The notes beneath the pieces were generated by a model that saw only the letters and a list, made by a program, of their open reading frames with translations, had not been told where the DNA came from and searched no databases. Shown here one piece after another: positions 18,107 to 27,858 of a DNA stretch of 64,000 nt (the stretch's first letter is position 1; each line of letters starts with the position of its first letter). A program made the translations under genes and the position numbers. Source of the stretch: Caldilineales bacterium (GTDB lineage: Bacteria; Chloroflexota; Anaerolineae; J102); the NCBI GenBank assembly GCA_024102915.1, contig JAGFJG010000121.1:1-64000 (forward strand), in the 5' to 3' direction.

Positions 18107-19105
18107 TTATTCGAGCTTCGCGCCCTCAGTGATGACGGGACGATAAAGGGCGACAGCGCCGGCTGTGCGCAGAGCGGTTTCCAGAGGGGCGATGTCCGGG
18201 TTCGGCCAGAGGGCGATGATCGTGCCGCCATCACCCGCGCCCGCCAGCTTCGCCCCAAGCGCGCCGGCATCGAGAGCAGCTTGAATGAGAATCTCATTCG
18301 CTTCACCCGAACCGCCGAGTTCGCGCTGGATGGCGTGATTCTCATTCATCAGGCTGCCCAATTGCGGCCACTCCGCATTCAGAAGCGCCTTCTTGCCGAG
18401 ACGGGCGATCTCGCCGATGCGCTCGTAACTCTGCACGATCTTCGATTCGCCCTCCAACCAGCGCTCACGCAGCGGTTTGTGCACCCCGCCGGAGGAATGG
18501 CGAACGCCGGTGTAGGCCAAAACGAAAGGCAGTCCGGGGATGAACGCGTCCAGCGATTCGACTGTGGCAAAGAGTTCGGCCTCGGCATCGCGATAGAATT
18601 GCTTGCCGCGAAAGTCCATGTAGTTGAGGCCGCCAAAGGTCGTCATATAAGCGTCTTGGTAACCGCAGACGACTTTGAGATGGTTCAATTCGATGTAGCG
18701 CGCCCGCTCTGCCAGGCGGTAGCGAGAAAGATGCACACCCTGCCACGCCAGAATCCCTTGCAACAAGGCGACGACCAGGGCCGTGGAACCGGCCATGCCG
18801 CTCTGCATGGGGATGTCGGAATCAAAACGAATGCGGCAGCGCAGGTCTGGCAGGCGCTGGTATTCAAGGATCGCCCGCACCAGGTCGAAGCGGTCTTTGC
18901 GCGGACGCAAATCATCCCGCGTGTTGATCTCGCATGTTTCTTCGCCAGCTTCCAGGATCAGCGAATCCGCCGGAGTGAGCGTGGCCGTGGCCCGCATCGA
19001 CACAGAGCATGACAGCACGCTGCCGCCGTACATGTCGGTGGGATTGCCGATGATGCCGCATCGGCCCGGCGCTGAGCTGACAATGACCCGATCCTCAAAG
19101 CTCAT
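18107..19105 (-). CDS. GHMP-family sugar kinase (glucuronokinase-like)
   Basis: This is a 332-residue GHMP-superfamily small-molecule kinase. Motif 1 is APGRCGIIGNPTDMYGG, motif 2 (ATP-binding) is DIPMQSGMAGSTALVVALL, and motif 3 is KLAGAGDGGTIIALW. The NPTDxxGG form resembles sugar-1-kinases such as glucuronokinase and heptose kinases rather than galactokinase (inferred). Its start overlaps the end of galU by 11 bp, so the two are translationally coupled. A sugar-1-kinase with a UTP-sugar uridylyltransferase would make a UDP-sugar from a free sugar in two steps. The actual sugar is unknown. Confidence 0.82.
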   Translation of the reverse strand: MSFEDRVIVSSAPGRCGIIGNPTDMYGGSVLSCSVSMRATATLTPADSLILEAGEETCEINTRDDLRPRKDRFDLVRAILEYQRLPDLRCRIRFDSDIPMQSGMAGSTALVVALLQGILAWQGVHLSRYRLAERARYIELNHLKVVCGYQDAYMTTFGGLNYMDFRGKQFYRDAEAELFATVESLDAFIPGLPFVLAYTGVRHSSGGVHKPLRERWLEGESKIVQSYERIGEIARLGKKALLNAEWPQLGSLMNENHAIQRELGGSGEANEILIQAALDAGALGAKLAGAGDGGTIIALWPNPDIAPLETALRTAGAVALYRPVITEGAKLE

Positions 19106-20003
19106 AGGCTTTCGCTTTGATGTACTGTCTCACCATGTAGCCATAGCGTTCGTCAGCCAGGGCAAAGTCGATAAAGGTGCGGAAATAACTCTCGAAATTA
19201 CCGACATCGTAGCGACGACAGCCCGGCGGCAACAGCCAGGCATAGACCGGCAGGTTCTGGTGAATCAGGATGCGAATCGCTTCGGTCAGTTGAATCTCGC
19301 CTTTGCGGTCAGGGGATGTGCGGGCAAGCGCATCGAAGATCGCCGGGCTGAAGGTATAGCGAGCGGCTACGGCGAGATTGCTGGGGGCGCGACCGACTGG
19401 CGGCTTCTCGACGATGTCGCTCAAAAGAAGCGGCTCACTGCTGCGCACGTTGACGCCATCGGCCAGGCTGACGATGCCGTAGCGAAAAGCTTCCTCGATC
19501 GGCACTTCTTCGACGGCGACGATGGCGGCGGCGCCCAGCCTAACGTGCGCTTCCATCATGGATTGCAAGAGCCCGGCCGGTCGCTCGGCGGCGATCAGGG
19601 AGTCGCCCAGAGCGACTGCACAGTTGTCATTGCCGACGAATTCCGATGCCAACGAGACGGCGTGCCCCAATCCTTTCGGCGTGCTCTGGCGGGTATAGAA
19701 GAAGCGGGACTGGCCTTTGTTGAGAAAAGCCAGGTCAGCCAGCAGCGCCTCGTTCCCCGCCTGTTCGAGTGAAGCCACCAGGTCGGGTTCGAGGTCAAAG
19801 TGGTCTTCGATCGAGCGTTTTCGCCGACCCGTGACCATGAGAATCTGTTCGAGCCCAGCTGTCTGGAGTTCCTCAACCACATGCTGGACGGCTGGCTTGC
19901 GGCCTACGGGCAGCATCTCCTTGGGCTGCGATTTGGTAGCGGGCAACAGGCGCGTGCCCAAGCCGGCAGCGGGGACGATCGCTTTTGTGATGGGTTGAGT
20001 CAT
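19095..20003 (-). CDS. galU: UTP-glucose-1-phosphate uridylyltransferase-like nucleotidyltransferase
   Basis: The protein has 302 residues from the ATG at 20003; the frame is open 36 codons further upstream but that part is unlike the family. The nucleotide-binding loop PAAGLGTRLLPATKSQPKEMLPV is typical of GalU. VEELQTAGLEQILMVTGRRK, PKGLGHAV, ALGDSLI and VEEVP (catalytic core) follow in order. It forms UDP-glucose or a related UDP-sugar from UTP and the sugar-1-phosphate for envelope polysaccharides. It is first in a galU-kinase unit. Coupling to a sugar kinase suggests it may use a salvaged sugar-1-phosphate. Confidence 0.9.
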   Translation of the reverse strand: MTQPITKAIVPAAGLGTRLLPATKSQPKEMLPVGRKPAVQHVVEELQTAGLEQILMVTGRRKRSIEDHFDLEPDLVASLEQAGNEALLADLAFLNKGQSRFFYTRQSTPKGLGHAVSLASEFVGNDNCAVALGDSLIAAERPAGLLQSMMEAHVRLGAAAIVAVEEVPIEEAFRYGIVSLADGVNVRSSEPLLLSDIVEKPPVGRAPSNLAVAARYTFSPAIFDALARTSPDRKGEIQLTEAIRILIHQNLPVYAWLLPPGCRRYDVGNFESYFRTFIDFALADERYGYMVRQYIKAKAYEL

Positions 20004-20344
20004 GGTAATTCGATGTGATGTGATTGGGGTTTTGGCGGCGCTTCGCCTATGAAAACTTCGGTGATGTGATTGAGGGCAGTATAGCCTTCTGTGAGGAAGC
20101 CGACAAAACATGGGTATAGCCCCGTCCGCGCCCGATCTCTGACATCGGGATTCCGTGCTCTTTCTGATGGTGGACGAACTTCCTACGGAGGTATATGCAG
20201 CGCCGGGTCATATGGATATCGACGCCAAACGACCGCCCTGAGTTCTTCGCCAAAGGTACTCAGCCGAGGGTTTGGAATAACGCGTGTCCGACAGAGGCTG
20301 CCGCGTGCTAAAATGAATCATCTTCCAGTGAGGTGTGAATCGCC
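20004..20344. other. Divergent intergenic region galU / cyclase
   Basis: These 341 bp contain no convincing gene. TAAAAT at about 20309 could be a -10 box for the cyclase, and GAGGTG lies 9 nt before its ATG. A 68-codon minus-strand frame (20047-20253) has no ribosome site and no recognisable family. Confidence 0.4.
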
Positions 20345-21547
20345 ATGGCGTTATTCGAGCGGCTTGTACGACGTATTACCTTTGTCGACGACAGCGAAAC
20401 AAGACAGTCTCAGAAGCGGTTGTCCATCATTGTGATGGTCGCCGCCACCATTTTTACCCTGTTAGGCGGGTTTCAGGTTCGATCTGCCGGACTCATTGAC
20501 GCTTCATATATTTACTTTGCGCTGGCAGTTATCATCGTTGTCGCTTTCATTGTTCTGCTCATGTTCCCGCGCGCCTACCAGCTCATCGTGGTCGTGTTGC
20601 TGTGCACCTCATTTTTCACGAACCTGCCGGCGCACTTATTGGCTGGCGGCTATACTTCGGGGTTAGTCCAGTTGATTTGGATACTGCTGCCGCCTGTGGT
20701 TGCAGTCCTCTTTGTGGAGCGGCGATGGGTCCTGTTCTTGGTCTTTGCATTTGCCATGACGGTCATTGCCGCCGCCATTTTTGAGCCATTGGCGCGCAGC
20801 CGCATGCCAGACATAGACATGAACTTTGTCATCCAATATGCAACCTTCAATATGATTTTTCTGGGCATTATTCTGGTTGGCGCCAGCACTTACCTTTTCA
20901 GCCAGATTGAACGTTATCGGCAGCAAGCGGATCGCCTGCTTTTGAATATCCTGCCCAAACCTATTGCCAGGCGACTCAAAGACTCACCGGGAGCGATCGC
21001 CGACGGCTACGATGATGTGACGATTCTCTTTGCCGATATAGTGGGATTCACGAACATGTCATCTGGCGTTGATCCGGCTGACGTGGTGAATCTGCTGAAT
21101 GCATTGTTCTCCGAATTCGATGCCCTAACAGCCAAGCACGGTTTGGAGAAAATCAAGACCATCGGTGATGCCTACATGGTGGCCGGAGGACTGCCCGTAC
21201 GCCGTGCCGACCACTGCGAGGCGGTTGCCGCTTTCGCCCTGGACATAATCACTGCTACAGGGCGACATACTTCATGGACTGGCGAACCTGTGGCCGTGCG
21301 GATCGGCATGAACCGAGGAGCGGTGGTGGCGGGTGTAATCGGCCAGCAGAAGTTTATTTATGACTTGTGGGGAGATGCCGTCAATGTCGCCAGCCGCATG
21401 GAATCGAGCGGACTGGCGAACGATATTCAGGTGACGCAGGCAGTCAAGGATCGGTTGGAAGGCCGCTATAGGTTTGACGAGCGCGGGCAGATTGAGGTTA
21501 AAGGCAAGGGGCAAATGACGACGTACTGGTTGCGTCCACTGGCGTAG
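20345..21547 (+). CDS. Membrane class III adenylate/guanylate cyclase
   Basis: This 400-residue protein has five to six hydrophobic helices in residues about 25-200, followed by a class III cyclase domain. The domain opens with RQQADRLLLNILPKPIARRL, a signalling helix. Metal-binding aspartates are in FADIVGFTNMSS and IGDAYMVAGG. The substrate lysine precedes in EKIKTIGD, and the transition-state Asn/Arg are in DLWGDAVNVASRMES. The Asp of that last motif favours ATP over GTP. The membrane part may sense an unknown signal. It forms a single-gene unit; no cAMP receptor is nearby. Confidence 0.93.
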   Translation: MALFERLVRRITFVDDSETRQSQKRLSIIVMVAATIFTLLGGFQVRSAGLIDASYIYFALAVIIVVAFIVLLMFPRAYQLIVVVLLCTSFFTNLPAHLLAGGYTSGLVQLIWILLPPVVAVLFVERRWVLFLVFAFAMTVIAAAIFEPLARSRMPDIDMNFVIQYATFNMIFLGIILVGASTYLFSQIERYRQQADRLLLNILPKPIARRLKDSPGAIADGYDDVTILFADIVGFTNMSSGVDPADVVNLLNALFSEFDALTAKHGLEKIKTIGDAYMVAGGLPVRRADHCEAVAAFALDIITATGRHTSWTGEPVAVRIGMNRGAVVAGVIGQQKFIYDLWGDAVNVASRMESSGLANDIQVTQAVKDRLEGRYRFDERGQIEVKGKGQMTTYWLRPLA

Positions 21548-21639
21548 CTGCTCAATTGTGCCGGTCAATGCTCTCGCGTCAATTGATCGATCACCCACGC
21601 ATCCACGACACCCTGCTTGCTCTTCAGCGCCAGACTCCA

Positions 21640-24600
21640 TCAGCGTACAATCACAATCACCGGCAGGTAGACGGCCTTGGCTGGCGTCACCTCAAAGCTA
21701 ATCGGCAAGGACATGCGGTCTTGCGGCGTCAGATTGCGCACAGCGATGCCTGCTATCTGGCTGTTTGCCAGCAACGAGGCGGCCACCTGTGCGGTCAGTT
21801 TGCCCGGATTGATGAAGGTAGTCGGCAACGGATTGCCATTCCAAAGCACCTTGGCGTCCGGGCTGAAGTTAGCCCCATTGACGGTGAGGATCGTCGTCGG
21901 GCTGCTGGCGCTTATACCCGGCGGCGATAGCTGCGTGATCACCGGCGGCAGCGCCTCGACGACGAACGGCAATACGTTGGAAACAAATTCGTCGGGCGCG
22001 GGCGAGCGGGTGGTGATCGTGGCCGTGCCGGCGTTGCTCAACAGATCTGCACTCACCATGGCGGTAAGATGTTCGGGGTCGACAAAGGTGGTCGGTAATG
22101 GAATGTCATTCCACAGCGCCACCGTACCGTCAGTGAAGTTGCCGCCCATGAGTTCCAGGGAGATGGCCGGGCTATTGACCGTGGCCGTGTAGGGTTCCAG
22201 GCTGGTCAGCGTGGGCAAAACGCCCAACGCTGTCATAGCCCAGGAGGAAGGCTGGTTGTTGACCGCTTTATAGGGCCAGCGGTAGTCATCTCCAGGTGCG
22301 GTCAGGCCGTAGTGCCCCAGAGCCAGCCCCACCATGTGGTTTTGGCCGCCAAGGCTGCTGTCCTCAATGCGCAGTTCGGCGCTCCAGCCGCCATCATTGC
22401 TGCTAACCTGCGCCTGTAATCCGCCGGGGCCTGGGTTGGTGAACCCGCCGCCGCCATTTCCGGAGACGGTGATCACATCGCCGTTTTCGCCGACGAAAAA
22501 TCCGTAGTCGGTGCTCTGGGCCAGGGAATCCCGGCTGTTATCGACATCGACCCGTAGCCCGGCAATGGCGCCTGGGCCGCCGTTCGCCTTGCGCAAGCCA
22601 CTAAAGCATGCCCATAACTGGTTGGCAGCGCGCAACAAGGTCACGGTCGCCTGATCGCCATTGGCGTAGGGAGCGAGATGAATGTCCACGCCATTGGCGT
22701 AAGTAGCATCATCGCAAAAGCCGTTCAGTTGGGGAGCGCTGCTGGCAGGAATGCCCAGCGGGGCGATTTCAAAACCGACCGAGATGCTGGACGAAGCATT
22801 GGCCGCGTCGGTGGCCGTCAGCATAGCGTTGTGCAAGCCGGGAGCCAATCCGGCGGCAGTGACGTCGCTGCCGCTGCCCGCTGCGCTGCCATCCACCTTC
22901 CAGGCGAGGGCCGAATCACTCAGCCCGCCGTCTTCGGCGTCGGTAGCCCCGCCTCGCAACAACACAGGGATGCCGGCGGCAAAGCTCTGACCGGCGGTGG
23001 GGGAGATCACGAAAGCATCGGGTTTGCGATTCAGAACCGTGAACGTCGCCGATGTGCCGATGCCGGTGTGATAGCCATCGCTGGCCAGCACTCGAATCTC
23101 GGCGGTCTGGCCGTTGCTGGCATGCAGGGAGCCCAAATCAGCCAGGGCCAGACTGTTCTTGCCAGTGGGCGAGCCGGGATGGTCGTTGACGAGGGTGTGC
23201 CAGTGCCCGCCATTGTCGTAGCTGTACTGCACCGTGTAGAGCAGAATGTCGCCCGGATCCGGATCGGATGCGGTCCACGAGATGGTGAGACTGGAATCGA
23301 TCACGGCGGCGGCGGTAGGTTGTTGCACGGCGACGAGGGGCAGGTTGACGCCCATCGACAGGGTATCGAGCACATCGTTGTCGGCCAATAATTGCACTTT
23401 CGCTACCTGACCGACGGGCGGAGCGAACGTGGTCGAAAAGAGTGCCGGTTCGCCTTCGCCGGAATGGTCGTCCAGTGGCAAGGGGGTGATCGACTCTTCG
23501 TGCAGGACGATGCCGGTCGTATCGAGCAGGCGCAGCTTATAGACGACCTGTGTGCTCTGGGCATGTGTGGCTGCCAGCGCTTGCGGAGGCAGACTGGCGG
23601 CCGGTATCACGAGCAGATTGTTCAGTTTGCCCTGGTTGCTCTCCATGTTGATAAAACCAGCAGCGAAGACGACATCGCCCGCTTGCGGGGCCAGCTTTGT
23701 GGATGCGGTTTCGGCGGCTGCATAGGAGTTGAGTAACGCCTGCCAGGTATAATCGCTGACCCAGGTGTTATTGGCATAGGACATAAAGTCCGCCGCCCCA
23801 TTCGGTGCAATTGGCGTCTGTGAACGCACATCGAATCCGTAATAGCTGTCGGGGCCAACGTTGGCGATCTGGCACGGCGGGTAGGGATAGTTGGAATCGA
23901 TGTCGTCCGGGTTGCCACAATTGACATGTCTGCGCCCGTAATTATGCGCCAACTCTTGGGCCATTACGCTGCCCTCGCGCACCCGGTACCAGTCAAGCGG
24001 AGCCGGATTCGGATAATGCTGCGGCAATCTCACCCACGAATTGGTGCTGTAAAGGCTGGCGTACCCGGCCACATTGCCGGTGTTGGCATCGGGATGCACC
24101 ATGCCCATGAAATGCACCGGAGCGCCGATGTCATCACAGGCATCCGGGTTGTATGACAATTGCGCACGAGCCCAAAGCGAGAGAATCACCTTATCGCGGT
24201 CGGGTATGCCGTTGGAAAGGCTCCAGCCCTGGTCTAGCTCATAAGGTCCGCCGCAGGGATAGGGGATCCCATAAGAAAAGCACAACTGGGTTTCTTCGAC
24301 CGGTTCGGTATCGCGAAATACCCAGGTGGAGGGTACCGGCCAGCGCACCTTGAAGCGGTCCACCATCTCCCAGAAGTTGGGGTCGTGGATAGATGGCAGG
24401 GGCGTATCGGTACGCACAGGCACAGTCCACACGCAGACCGGCGGCTCGTTCCGAAAGAACAGATCGGTCGTGAGCGCATTGTTGGCGCGGTTGGGATCGG
24501 TGTAGGTCATGCGCGGGTCTACTTCGGCTCGCAACGAAACGAATCCACTCGTCCAGCTTTCCGGCAGCAGGAAATACCAGCCGTCATTCAGCCTGACTCG

Positions 24601-25968
24601 CTCAAATCCGCCGCCGACGGCCAAGGGCAGGACGCCATTGATGGCTGGAATCGGCGAACCGGGTAGCGGAGCGCCGTCACGCATGCCATAGAGTTTCGCT
24701 TCCACCACAGGCGCATTAGGCCCACTCAATTCGGAGCCATAGAATCGCACGTATGTAGTCTTTCCAGCAATCGGCAGCACGGCGTTGGCGGTGTTCTGAA
24801 TCCCTTGCGTTACTTCCCAGGCGCTGGCGGCGAAGTCCCGCATGATGGCGCTGGCGTTCAGGGGCAGACGGTAGATGCCATACTGGTTAGCTGGCGATGG
24901 CGCACCGACGGCGAAGAAAACGTTGCCATTGGCGATGACCAGTCGCCGGTCGATGCCGGGCAGGCTGGCGGCGATATCCACGGCGTCGTTTGCGCCGATG
25001 GTCTGGCGGCGCACCTTGCCGTCCGTGATAAGCTGGCTGGAGTAGCGTTCCGTCCAGAAAAGGCTGCTGCCATCGGTCACGGGCGGGCCAATCACCCAGT
25101 TGGCGGCGGCGGCATAAACTGTGACCGTGGTGTTGAAGGTGCAGACGGCGTTGAAACTGCATGTGCGCTGGCGGATGGCGTAGCTGTTTGTCGTCGGCCC
25201 GGTTGGGGTCCGTTCGACCCAGGCGATGGTGTAGTTGAATTTGGAGGCGCGGTAAAACAATCCTCTGCCGGTGTTGCCGCCTGCGGCAAAAGCCGAGAAG
25301 GGTTGAATGGTTCCGTTGCAGGGTAGGGCGCCACAATTTGTCTGGATGGAATGCACGCCGCCGTTGTCGGTCCAATAGACGCTGACTCCCAGGACGAGTA
25401 CATCCAGCGGGTTTGGCAATCCCTCGGCCACTGTCTCGATGGGGCCGCCCGCTCTGAGCGCCCGGAAGATTTTTCCTGCGTTCGCCGAAGGCCAGTAGAC
25501 ATAATCACTGGAAACTCTGAGTGTGCTGGCGGTGGTGGGCTGCTGGCTGTTCGGTACGTCAACCACGATCCGTGACGCAGATGGCTCAACGATGGGGATC
25601 ATCTCGATACGATCCTGAGCATCGTCATAGTAGTACACGCCGTCATCGGCTGCTGTCATGTTGAGATAGGTGAGACACTCCCCCTCACCCGTTGTCTCCA
25701 ATACCCGGCTTGTGCCTCCCCCGACCGGTTGGCGCTTAATCACGCTGGGGGGCGGAAACTCCTCACCAAAACATGAATTCGCCCAATAAAGCAATCCGCC
25801 GCCGACGGCCCATTCATCAACCGTATCGGCGACGACAGGAATAGGCGTGTCGTCTGGGTTGACATTTGGTGCGGCCTGAGCAACTGGGACCGCATAGAAA
25901 ATAAAAGCAACCAAGAAAAACAGCACGACGGTCGAAGCGCGTCGTGTCACACTGCGAATGTACCACAT
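21640..25968 (-). CDS. Large secreted metzincin-like protein with beta-propeller, Ig-like and IPT/TIG domains
   Basis: The protein has 1442 residues from the ATG at 25968 (AGGAGG 8 nt upstream). A signal peptide ends near residue 32 (VAQAAP). Residues about 35-390 look like a beta-propeller (repeated GLLYWANS, YVYWPSA, VYWTDNG motifs). A protease-like region follows with QELAHNYGRRH (Gln671, Glu672, His675, His681) and the Met-turn DFMSY (Met729), typical of metzincins. The first zinc histidine is Gln here. Later parts are two Ig/fibronectin-like domains (TISWTASDPDPGD), a carbohydrate-binding or DOMON-like segment, and two IPT/TIG domains (about 1250-1430). It is secreted or surface-bound; activity is uncertain because of the substitution. 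Confidence 0.75.
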   Translation of the reverse strand: MWYIRSVTRRASTVVLFFLVAFIFYAVPVAQAAPNVNPDDTPIPVVADTVDEWAVGGGLLYWANSCFGEEFPPPSVIKRQPVGGGTSRVLETTGEGECLTYLNMTAADDGVYYYDDAQDRIEMIPIVEPSASRIVVDVPNSQQPTTASTLRVSSDYVYWPSANAGKIFRALRAGGPIETVAEGLPNPLDVLVLGVSVYWTDNGGVHSIQTNCGALPCNGTIQPFSAFAAGGNTGRGLFYRASKFNYTIAWVERTPTGPTTNSYAIRQRTCSFNAVCTFNTTVTVYAAAANWVIGPPVTDGSSLFWTERYSSQLITDGKVRRQTIGANDAVDIAASLPGIDRRLVIANGNVFFAVGAPSPANQYGIYRLPLNASAIMRDFAASAWEVTQGIQNTANAVLPIAGKTTYVRFYGSELSGPNAPVVEAKLYGMRDGAPLPGSPIPAINGVLPLAVGGGFERVRLNDGWYFLLPESWTSGFVSLRAEVDPRMTYTDPNRANNALTTDLFFRNEPPVCVWTVPVRTDTPLPSIHDPNFWEMVDRFKVRWPVPSTWVFRDTEPVEETQLCFSYGIPYPCGGPYELDQGWSLSNGIPDRDKVILSLWARAQLSYNPDACDDIGAPVHFMGMVHPDANTGNVAGYASLYSTNSWVRLPQHYPNPAPLDWYRVREGSVMAQELAHNYGRRHVNCGNPDDIDSNYPYPPCQIANVGPDSYYGFDVRSQTPIAPNGAADFMSYANNTWVSDYTWQALLNSYAAAETASTKLAPQAGDVVFAAGFINMESNQGKLNNLLVIPAASLPPQALAATHAQSTQVVYKLRLLDTTGIVLHEESITPLPLDDHSGEGEPALFSTTFAPPVGQVAKVQLLADNDVLDTLSMGVNLPLVAVQQPTAAAVIDSSLTISWTASDPDPGDILLYTVQYSYDNGGHWHTLVNDHPGSPTGKNSLALADLGSLHASNGQTAEIRVLASDGYHTGIGTSATFTVLNRKPDAFVISPTAGQSFAAGIPVLLRGGATDAEDGGLSDSALAWKVDGSAAGSGSDVTAAGLAPGLHNAMLTATDAANASSSISVGFEIAPLGIPASSAPQLNGFCDDATYANGVDIHLAPYANGDQATVTLLRAANQLWACFSGLRKANGGPGAIAGLRVDVDNSRDSLAQSTDYGFFVGENGDVITVSGNGGGGFTNPGPGGLQAQVSSNDGGWSAELRIEDSSLGGQNHMVGLALGHYGLTAPGDDYRWPYKAVNNQPSSWAMTALGVLPTLTSLEPYTATVNSPAISLELMGGNFTDGTVALWNDIPLPTTFVDPEHLTAMVSADLLSNAGTATITTRSPAPDEFVSNVLPFVVEALPPVITQLSPPGISASSPTTILTVNGANFSPDAKVLWNGNPLPTTFINPGKLTAQVAASLLANSQIAGIAVRNLTPQDRMSLPISFEVTPAKAVYLPVIVIVR

Positions 25969-26185
25969 ATCCAAATCCTCCTTTCAAAAATTCGGCGGTC
26001 GCTACGACCCCGGTTTGGAACGGACAGCAGCACGCTATTCAATTGCTGGTTTGTGTATGGTTCCGGCAGGATAGCACCGCTGAAGGTGGCTGGTCAAATC
26101 GGTGCTAAATTGCATTCAATTGCAAAATCGTCGTCCAAACATGGAGGCGGAGTTTATCTTGCTGTAACTTGTTCTGAGTACGTTT

Positions 26186-27028
26186 TCAGAGCAGCTCGCC
26201 CATCTCTTCCAGCTTGGCTCTCAACTCGGTTGTCGCCCTTTCCTGTTCATCGAGTATACGTTTGATCTCGTTCAGCCGCGCTTTGGCATCATCTGCGAGT
26301 GCGGCCGTCTCGGTCGTCGCGGACGCAGTCGCAGCTGTATCTGCTTCAGATGTATCAGATTCGCCCGCCTCATCAGGTGCGAGAAGCTTGTTGGCCAGAA
26401 AACCGCTGAGCGTGCCGAACAGACCTACGCCCGCTGTCATGACGAATAGGCCGACCAATCGCCCCGGATTGGTGACCGGGTATCTATCTCCGTAACCCAC
26501 GGTCGTGATAGTCACATACGTCCACCACAGCGCATCAGACGCGTCCTTGATGTTGGCATCGGCGGATTTCGATTCTGTGTAGATAATGGCCAGAGCGCCG
26601 AATTCCAGGACAAGCAGTACCAGGAAGACCACCGTTAATAAGGCGTTTTCGGCGCGGTGGGTGACGAACTCACGCACCAGATTCTTTGCCCCGAATTCTC
26701 GGAAGAGACGAATAACCCTCCATAATCGGAACATGCGGAGGATTTTGAATTGGGGGAGCGGCAGACTGGACAACAGGTCCGCCCAACCAAAACCGCGGAA
26801 GAAATAGCGCCATCGATCCGGCGAGGTGAAGAATCGGTATAAAAAGTCGCCGAGAAACACAGGCGTCATGACGGCATTGATCGTATACAGAATATACTGC
26901 AAGCTGACGTCAAGCGGATACAAATATAGAAGCGCCAGGTTGACGATCGACAGGATCGACAACGCCCCAACGAACAACTCATAACCGATGTCTTTCAATT
27001 CACGTTGTTCTCGTTTCTTTCCAGCCAT
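26186..27028 (-). CDS. Voltage-gated potassium channel
   Basis: The 280-residue six-helix K+ channel starts at ATG 27028, 6 nt after GAGGTG. S4 is unusually clear: Lys95, Arg98, Arg101, Arg104, Arg107 and Arg110 recur every third residue, as in true voltage sensors. The pore helix is WWTYVTITTVGYGD with selectivity filter TVGYGD at 176-181. A cytoplasmic C-terminus (about 215-280) is Ala/Thr/Glu-rich and ends in a coiled coil (ARLNEIKRILDEQERATTEL) that may drive tetramerisation. It resembles KvAP/KvLm-type prokaryotic Kv channels. It lies at the downstream end of the minus-strand stress-like island. Confidence 0.93.
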   Translation of the reverse strand: MAGKKREQRELKDIGYELFVGALSILSIVNLALLYLYPLDVSLQYILYTINAVMTPVFLGDFLYRFFTSPDRWRYFFRGFGWADLLSSLPLPQFKILRMFRLWRVIRLFREFGAKNLVREFVTHRAENALLTVVFLVLLVLEFGALAIIYTESKSADANIKDASDALWWTYVTITTVGYGDRYPVTNPGRLVGLFVMTAGVGLFGTLSGFLANKLLAPDEAGESDTSEADTAATASATTETAALADDAKARLNEIKRILDEQERATTELRAKLEEMGELL

Positions 27029-27232
27029 AGGATGCACCTCGGTCTTGATTCTACAAAATAGTTGAGCGCAGAGTTATCATCAATCTCTGCACTCAACAGC
27101 CAAACGACTCGATTTTCCGTCGAACCTCAAGCGGCGTTTTGGAGCAAAAGGCGGCAACTACTCACCGGCATTTTAGCACATTCGATCGGATGGCCTGGTC
27201 CGAGTCGCACCATTGCAACGGCGCAACCGGCT

Positions 27233-27637
27233 TCATTCGCTGGCCGTGTACGTCAACACGGTCTCGCCATCGGTGGCCGTCAGGGTGAGTTGGTCGCCTT
27301 TGATCTCGTAGGAGCCGACAGACTCCAACAAATAGAAATAATTGCTCTCCTGTTGATCAATCGGCTCCGAACAACTCATCATCGTTGAGTTAGGCGAGGT
27401 GATGGTCAGGTTTTTGCCATCGACCGTATAGCTCGCACCGTAATTGTTGCAACCGCCATGGCCGGATAATTGACCATCTGACTTGAACTCCGCCGTAATA
27501 GTGACATCGGGCAACAACGTTGCTTCGTACATGGATGACAACGTCCAGTTGGCGCCAACGAGAGGCATTGACTCGGCCGAACCGCATGCGGTAAGGACTA
27601 GAACGGCCACGATACAGATTAGGATGACTTGTTTCAC
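27233..27637 (-). CDS. META-domain lipoprotein (HslJ-like)
   Basis: The 134-residue protein starts at GTG 27637, 8 nt after AGGAG; a GTG nine nt upstream overlaps that site and is less likely. A lipobox LVLTAC marks a lipid-anchored cysteine near residue 18. The rest is one META domain: LVGANWTLSS, then GHGGCNNYGASYTVDG and MMSCSEP, ending with DGETVLTYT. META proteins such as HslJ are linked to heat and novobiocin resistance, but their mechanism is unknown. It is predicted to sit on the outer face of the membrane. Confidence 0.9.
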   Translation of the reverse strand: MKQVILICIVAVLVLTACGSAESMPLVGANWTLSSMYEATLLPDVTITAEFKSDGQLSGHGGCNNYGASYTVDGKNLTITSPNSTMMSCSEPIDQQESNYFYLLESVGSYEIKGDQLTLTATDGETVLTYTASE

Positions 27638-27760
27638 GAGAAGCACTCCTCGAGCCTGAACATCGTTGTAGGTTTGCTATGCGCGCGTTCGGCAATTCAG
27701 TAGGCTCGGACCTTCACAGACTAGACGCGCCAGCGAATTGCCTGGATCGAAAACGAGCGA

Positions 27761-27805
27761 ACTCCCTCCTCGCCTATCCCTTCATAACCAGGGCGGGGAG
27801 GGAGT
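27761..27805 (-). terminator. Hairpin after the DUF1269 gene
   Basis: ACTCCCTCC-T-CGCC (27761-27774) pairs with GGCG-G-GGAGGGAGT (27792-27805), a 14-position stem with one mismatch. It is located 55-100 nt past the DUF1269 stop. Only a short T-run (TTTT) follows about 7 nt later on the minus strand, so its strength as a terminator is uncertain. Confidence 0.4.
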
Positions 27806-27858
27806 GACATGGTCAAACAGCTTCGGATCAGGCGTGCACCGAAATGCGTCGCCGAGTC

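Noticed and set aside
20047-20253. 68-codon minus-strand ORF upstream of galU
   Set aside because: It has no ribosome site and no recognised family, and lies in the divergent control region.
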